From Chromera velia (taxonomy: Eukaryota; Sar; Chromeraceae): 38,930 bases of DNA. Of this stretch, positions 34,423 to 38,930 are shown one piece after another. A program made the translations under genes and the position numbers. Below the pieces are notes generated by a model. The model had not been told where the DNA came from and did no database searches. It was given only the letters and a program-made list of their open reading frames with translations. Numbering within the stretch: position 1 is the first letter of the stretch; each line of letters opens with the position of its first letter. The stretch spans positions 1 through 38,930 of the forward strand of contig JAHBMJ010000903.1 of assembly GCA_018398765.1 (NCBI GenBank). The letters are read 5' to 3'.

Positions 34423-35591
34423 TCACCGTAAAGAAGTTGATGCCCCGGGCCGGCTTTCACGCATCACTAAAAGAAACGCAAAAACAGCAAACAACGACCC
34501 AGAGTCTATTCCTCCTTGTGTCCTGACGGTGCCCGAAGTGGAGTCCCCATCTGCGCTCTCCGACGTTGCTCCCGAGGGAATGTTGCCGGGTATCTCGTAC
34601 CAAAAACTCGAGTCTGCCAGACCGGATGTCGAAACTGCACGCGGTACGTTTCTTAGAGTTGAAAGGGAAAACTACGCTGAAATTGGGCTGAGACAAGGCA
34701 ACCTTTGCTACCAACAAGAAGGTCGTCGACCTGCCTTTCTGTTCATCAATCTCCGGACTCTGTGTATTCTGTCGGACGATTTTACATCTGATTAGTCACA
34801 AGTGGAAAAAGCTTCGCTGTCTCGCTCAATCGCTCACTCACCCACGCGCTCACGCGCTCGCTGTCTGGCTGCCTGACGCACTCATTGACTCATTCACTTA
34901 CTCATTCACTGACTTACTCATTTACTCACTCACTCACCCACTCGCTCATTCACTTACTCACTGACTCACTCATTACCCACCGACTGACTGACTGACTCAC
35001 TCACTTGCTCAGTCGCTCACTCGCTCACCTACTCTCACACCTACTCACTCACTCACTCACTCACTCACTAACTCATTCACTCAATCGATCACTTATTCAC
35101 TGACTCACTCACTCTGTCACGCTGTCACTCTGTCACTCACTCATTCACTCGCGCACTCATTTATCAACTCACTCATTCATTCACCCAGTGACTCTCTCAC
35201 TGAATATTTGACAAAATCAACCTGTGAATCACTTCTTGGTGCATTGATTCATTGGCTCACTCACCGTATTTGTAGCACTGCTCGAGCACCACCTCCACTG
35301 AGCGTGTCGCCGCCTCTCTGCAGTTCGTCATGTTGGTCCACTTCGATATCGTCATCCTTTCGTACACACCCTTCTGCAAACAAACAAACAAATTCTTATT
35401 TGCGTGAGTCTGAACGAACGCGAGGCTTCCTGAACACATGATCGGACAGTTCACATTCTGCACATTCACATGAAGTCACTCACTTCCTCACCGGTTTCTG
35501 AGTGACGACCTTGGAGCAAACGGCAGCCCTGACCGACTGACGCATACACCCCCTCACACTCATCTTGCCTGCCTGCCTGCCTGCCTGCCTG

Positions 35592-35629
<38 letters not shown>

Positions 35630-36444
35630 GTCCATGCCCCCACCCCCTCACCTCGAGAACGGCAGAGTAGGAGACCGAGTCCACCGTCCCTGCAGCTGTC
35701 TGCCGCAGCAGACAGAGGCCGTCCACGGGGTAGATGCTCTGTCTGGACACGTCCACGTCGTCCGAACACCCACTCGAGTTGTACCACTGACTGTGCACAA
35801 CCCCCACCTGGGGGGAGCAGCTGCAGGGAATTAAGCAGGGAGTGAGGAGATATATGGATATATGGCTGAGTGCATGTCCAAAGGGGGCGCGACATATATG
35901 TGCCTGCTTCCATGCCTGTACTCCGGCCTGCTAATAAAGGGTAGTCCGCGAACTGTCGAACCCTGTGTCTGGAAAAGCCGTGATTGGTGTGACTACTGGA
36001 TGAATGCATGCGTGGAACGAAAGTTGCCAGCTCAGCTGACCTGTCATCGAGGCAGCTGACTACCCGTTCTCTTCCCTGCATCTTCACCCATGTCCCTGAG
36101 CTCCACGGCAGGTTCACGCAGTCCGTGGAGTTGTACAGTCTGTTGAAGTTCAGACTGATGCACGCGTCTGTGAAGGTCCGGAGATTGACGAGGAAGTAGC
36201 CGGCATCGGCCCTTCTTTCCACCAAGACTTCATACCCAAGAGGCACGTCTGTGTACGTCGCGTAGCAGAGACCCTCTTGCCAGTGTTCCGAAACGGTGGG
36301 CTTCGGATATATGCAGCCAGAGTCATAGTACATCAGTACTTCGACATCGTAGACGGTCTGTGGGTAGTACTTGATGACTGCATCGCTGTACGTCGACAGA
36401 AGGAAAAGCAACACGAACAACCGTTTAAGCAACAATTGAATCAT
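34423..36444 (-). CDS. Secreted or membrane-anchored 10-Cys protein, 297 aa, four exons
   Basis: Family not recognised. Exons: 36444-36041, 35820-35652, 35373-35265, and probably 34634-34423; all phases match (894 nt). The ATG at 36444 is preferred because it opens a signal peptide (MIQLLLKRLFVLLFLLSTYS). The first three exons encode ten Cys, an even number suited to five disulfides, and three N-glycosylation sequons (NST, NSS, NMT). The last exon encodes a Ser/Thr/Gly/Asp-rich stalk (TSESADGDSTSGT) and a short hydrophobic patch (SLFAVFAFLLVM), which would suit a surface anchor. That exon is less certain: its acceptor lacks a pyrimidine tract, and the opposite strand carries a 126-codon ORF. 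Introns contain (AC)n, (CTGC)n and ACTC repeats. Confidence 0.68.
34826..35200. repeat. Degenerate (ACTC)n / (CATT)n simple-repeat tract
   Basis: About 375 bp of interrupted tetranucleotide units (ACTC, ATTC, GCTC, ACTG), falling in the predicted last intron of the minus-strand secreted-protein gene. Confidence 0.9.
35566..35626. repeat. (CTGC)n followed by (CA)n
   Basis: About six CTGC units then a 33-bp CA run, in an intron of the same gene just inside the exon 2 donor. Confidence 0.95.
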
Positions 36445-37606
36445 TTTGCTGGGGCAGTCCCAGAGTAGCCTTCTCACCTCAGAGTACACTTCAGATTGGT
36501 ATCTCTTAATAAGGATCCTCGAAAGAAGGTCAGATGTGCCAGAAAGACGCAGGCTGTATACATTGCAGTCTAATGCCCTGATCGAGTTTTAAACAATGGA
36601 CATGAAATTGTGTTGCAATTCGCATATGCATGCAATACATGATGCTGCAATTAATGTGTTGCATGCACTGATGGGCGCGCGCACATGGCGCGCACACCCG
36701 GAACAAACTTTCGAATTTTGTATCCTGGGTGTCACATGCAGTCTCCTCCTTCGAATTCTGGTTTTGTTCACAAGTCTTTGAAAACTCATTTGTTCCTTAT
36801 ACTAATAGATGGTGTTCGTCATTCTGTTATGAGAAGGTAGACTCCTGTGTTTGTGGAATGTGCGTTCCAGTCTGGTTCTTAGACGAAACTATTGCTTGTC
36901 CATTGGTATTATCATTTTTGACGTGAAGAACTTCCCTGCACTTAAGTCAATTTCAAGCCTAAGAGTACCCGCACTTTAGGTACCCCAGGTTTTTTGCTGA
37001 GTGTTCATATAGGAAAACCGCTATGTATGAGTGATCATCGACGAATATAATGCTTGTAATTAAGTGTTTTCTCCTGTTTATATATGGCTATGCTAAGGAA
37101 GCGTCCTAGCTATATAGGTGGCAAAACTTGCATGCCGGGGATGATCGAGAGCTAGCATGCATACATACAGAAAATATAAAAATAGAAAATATTATATATA
37201 CCGGGGCCCAGGGCCTCGGTTCTTGTCTAGATCTGTACACCCCCGCGACCTGGGTCAACGGGTAACGCGGAACTGTCTAGGGTATATCACTAAAAAAAAA
37301 AAATAGAAAAAAAATATTTTTGACCCCGCCCCTCTAGAAATCGAAAGGATCTAACACTCTAAAAGTATGTCCAAAATGGTTCTTTTCTCTAAAGAACCAC
37401 ATACAGATACTTACTATGCTAGCAACGATTCGTTTTATAGTGGTTTTTAAAGGTTTTTATGAAAGTGCCACTTCAAGTTTCAAATTATTAAAGACGACGT
37501 TACAAAACTTATAGCAAAACCTGAGAAAACTTAAAAAAACCTTGAAAAACCAAAGTGAAACTTATAAGTACTGATCAGAAAAGGTGTTTGTTTCATTCAA
37601 AATTGG
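36445..37606. other. Upstream region of the 10-Cys gene, then AT-rich DNA; no gene seen
   Basis: TATGCATGCA (about 36626), TTGCATGCA (36659) and a CGCG-rich repeat GGCGCGCGCACATGGCGCGC (36673-36692) lie 180-250 bp upstream of the gene start. This repeats the promoter-side pattern seen elsewhere in the window. Beyond about 36950 the DNA becomes AT-rich without a coding frame. Confidence 0.55.
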
Positions 37607-38068
37607 TCATTCACTTGTTTCATCTTCATCTGCTTGTTCAATTCTCTCGTTGAACTGACTTTCTGCTCGAGCAAGCTCATCATTATTTATCATGACCCCC
37701 TCTCCAACCAACATCGCAGAGTACAACCAAAAGAATACGGCAGAAAGAGGCATGTCATCTGTTCTCAGTGTTAAAGTTCGGCGAAACAAAAGAGGTTTGA
37801 ATTCGGTGGTTTCATCAGAAGAAGACACACGTTCATACGAAATGACACGAGCGCAGAAATCTAAATTTTCTTCTACATGTACGATGCGGGGAATACCCAA
37901 GCTTCTGCCTTTCTTTGTCACAGGATGCACATCATTTAGATCAACCAGATCCAAAACTTTACTTACAAACCATTCTTTGTTCCTGCCATTAGCCGTCTCC
38001 CAACAACAAGCAACAATGTCTCCAATCTCTATGGAATAATCCCTATGGATCGAAATTAAGTGTACCCC
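37607..38068 (-). CDS. ORF of unknown function, possibly the last exon of a gene or mobile element
   Basis: An open frame runs from a stop at about 38069 to TGA at 37607, about 150 codons, with no good ATG. It begins beside a polypyrimidine tract and an AAG acceptor-like site (T-run about 38083-38091), so it may be a 3' exon. The protein reads SIEIGDIVACCWETANGR, KEWFVSKVLDLVDLNDV, then a more variable region with SAVFFWLYSAMLVGEG and an acidic end (EQADEDETSE). The GDIVACxWE...WFVxKVLD pattern is reminiscent of small SH3-like or tudor-like barrels, which also occur at the ends of some transposon proteins. Its identity is not established. Confidence 0.4.
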   Translation of the reverse strand, partial: GVHLISIHRDYSIEIGDIVACCWETANGRNKEWFVSKVLDLVDLNDVHPVTKKGRSLGIPRIVHVEENLDFCARVISYERVSSSDETTEFKPLLFRRTLTLRTDDMPLSAVFFWLYSAMLVGEGVMINNDELARAESQFNERIEQADEDETSE

Positions 38069-38930
38069 TTATGTGGTTACCGGAAAAAAAAAGACTGAGT
38101 TCCTCATGTGGATGACCGAAACAAACATTCTAAAGTCTAAGAAGTTTGTTTTTCATTGTTTAAACAACCATCTGACTGATCCACGTCAGACCACGATGAC
38201 TGATGTTGCCCATGAGTCTGATAAGAAGGAGAACACCGAGTCCTAGGCTAGGTCTGAGGAAAGGGAAGGGGGGGGGGGATGAACGCATAGAAAACCTCCC
38301 ACACACTAAGGTACGTTTGATCGAAAGCCACCGAAGATGGTTTTAGTCTTCATTAACAGCGGCCGGGGGCTGTCGAAGATGCGGTTTTTGCAGGTTTTTG
38401 GCGGTTTCTGCACGTTTTTTCCATGAAAGCTAGGTTATAAAACCAAAAAAAAAACCTCTAGTGATACCACCCCTAAAACTTCATATAACCTATAAAAACT
38501 TAAGCCTTCTCATCTAAAACAGTGTTCAAATAGGTTTTTAAGCTTTTTAGAGCTTTGATTTTAAGTTTAAAGCAAGACAAAAGATTAAAACACTAAATTT
38601 TATACCTAAAAACCTGTCAAAATCTTAGGTCGGCTCAAATAAGTGAAATACCCTAGTTCTGTCTCCCAATCTTGACACTCATCCATCACAGAGGCAAGCT
38701 CCGTGCAAACGGTCATGAGAAAACAATCCCTCGGAGACGCACAAAAAAACTTTTATAAGACGGTGTCTCAAAACCCCCTCCCTCGTCCATAGGGGTGTAA
38801 AATCTCTTTTGGACGGGGGGAGGGGACCCCATCGGCGGGGCAGGCAGAAGCCTGCCCGACGGGGGGGCTCCGTCCTTTAGACGGGGCCACAGAGCGCGAA
38901 CAGGGGGCGGGACCCGTCGGATCGAACGGG
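38069..38930. other. Unassigned end region with a GC hairpin
   Basis: No coding frame that I can support. Near the end, GGGCAGGC (38838-38845) pairs with GCCTGCCC (38850-38857) around an AGAA loop. Wider imperfect symmetry is seen between TTTGGACGGGGGG and GGGGGGCTCCGTCC. This may be the edge of another repeat element cut by the window. Confidence 0.5.

Noticed and set aside
37200..37300. Possible tRNA or structured RNA in the GC-rich patch
   Set aside because: No TPsiC-type GTTCRA box or cloverleaf pairing could be found; only short palindromes.
1..38930. CRISPR array, bacterial operon or integrated virus
   Set aside because: No spaced direct repeats, no Shine-Dalgarno-led gene strings and no viral structural or replication genes; the content is intron-bearing and eukaryotic.

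Overview
This is nuclear DNA of an intron-rich eukaryote. It has GT-AG introns with phase-matched exons, secreted Cys-rich proteins, tetranucleotide microsatellites and AT-rich spacers holding short inverted-repeat elements. TGCATGCA-type motifs and the overall texture suggest an alveolate, possibly a chromerid alga such as Chromera. That placement is inference; no rRNA or organelle marker is present.

Layout: nine protein-coding loci alternate strictly in strand: -, +, -, +, -, +, -, +, -. They are (1) a secreted Cys-rich protein, 159-1481 -; (2) a PARP-type ADP-ribosyltransferase, 2049-4180 +; (3) a leucine-rich-repeat protein, 5275-6798 -; (4) an intronless His-rich metal permease of the ArsP/SO_0444 type, 7360-8643 +; (5) an 18-exon, 1651-residue coiled-coil protein with an array of TQT-like motifs, 9759-19546 -; (6) a 12-exon, 341-residue protein of unknown function, 20409-26670 +; (7) a frameshifted F-box/LRR-like pseudogene, 28163-29417 -; (8) a secreted 387-residue protein, 30191-31632 +; (9) a secreted or membrane-anchored 10-Cys protein, 34423-36444 -. 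Head-to-head spacers are 0.56-0.86 kb and carry CGCG-type palindromes near TGCATG motifs. Tail-to-tail spacers are 1.1-2.8 kb, largely AT-rich, and hold two MITE-like elements with 8-bp target duplications and one long foldback. The last 2.4 kb holds a minus-strand ORF of unknown origin and no clear gene.

The gene models were built by hand from reading-frame phase plus donor and acceptor sites. Every donor used has G at +5, and the commonest form is GTCAG rather than GTAAG. Most acceptors are TGCAG. No operon or single pathway links the genes. The two candidates most worth follow-up are the coiled-coil protein with the putative dynein light chain (LC8) docking array and the bacterial-type metal permease.
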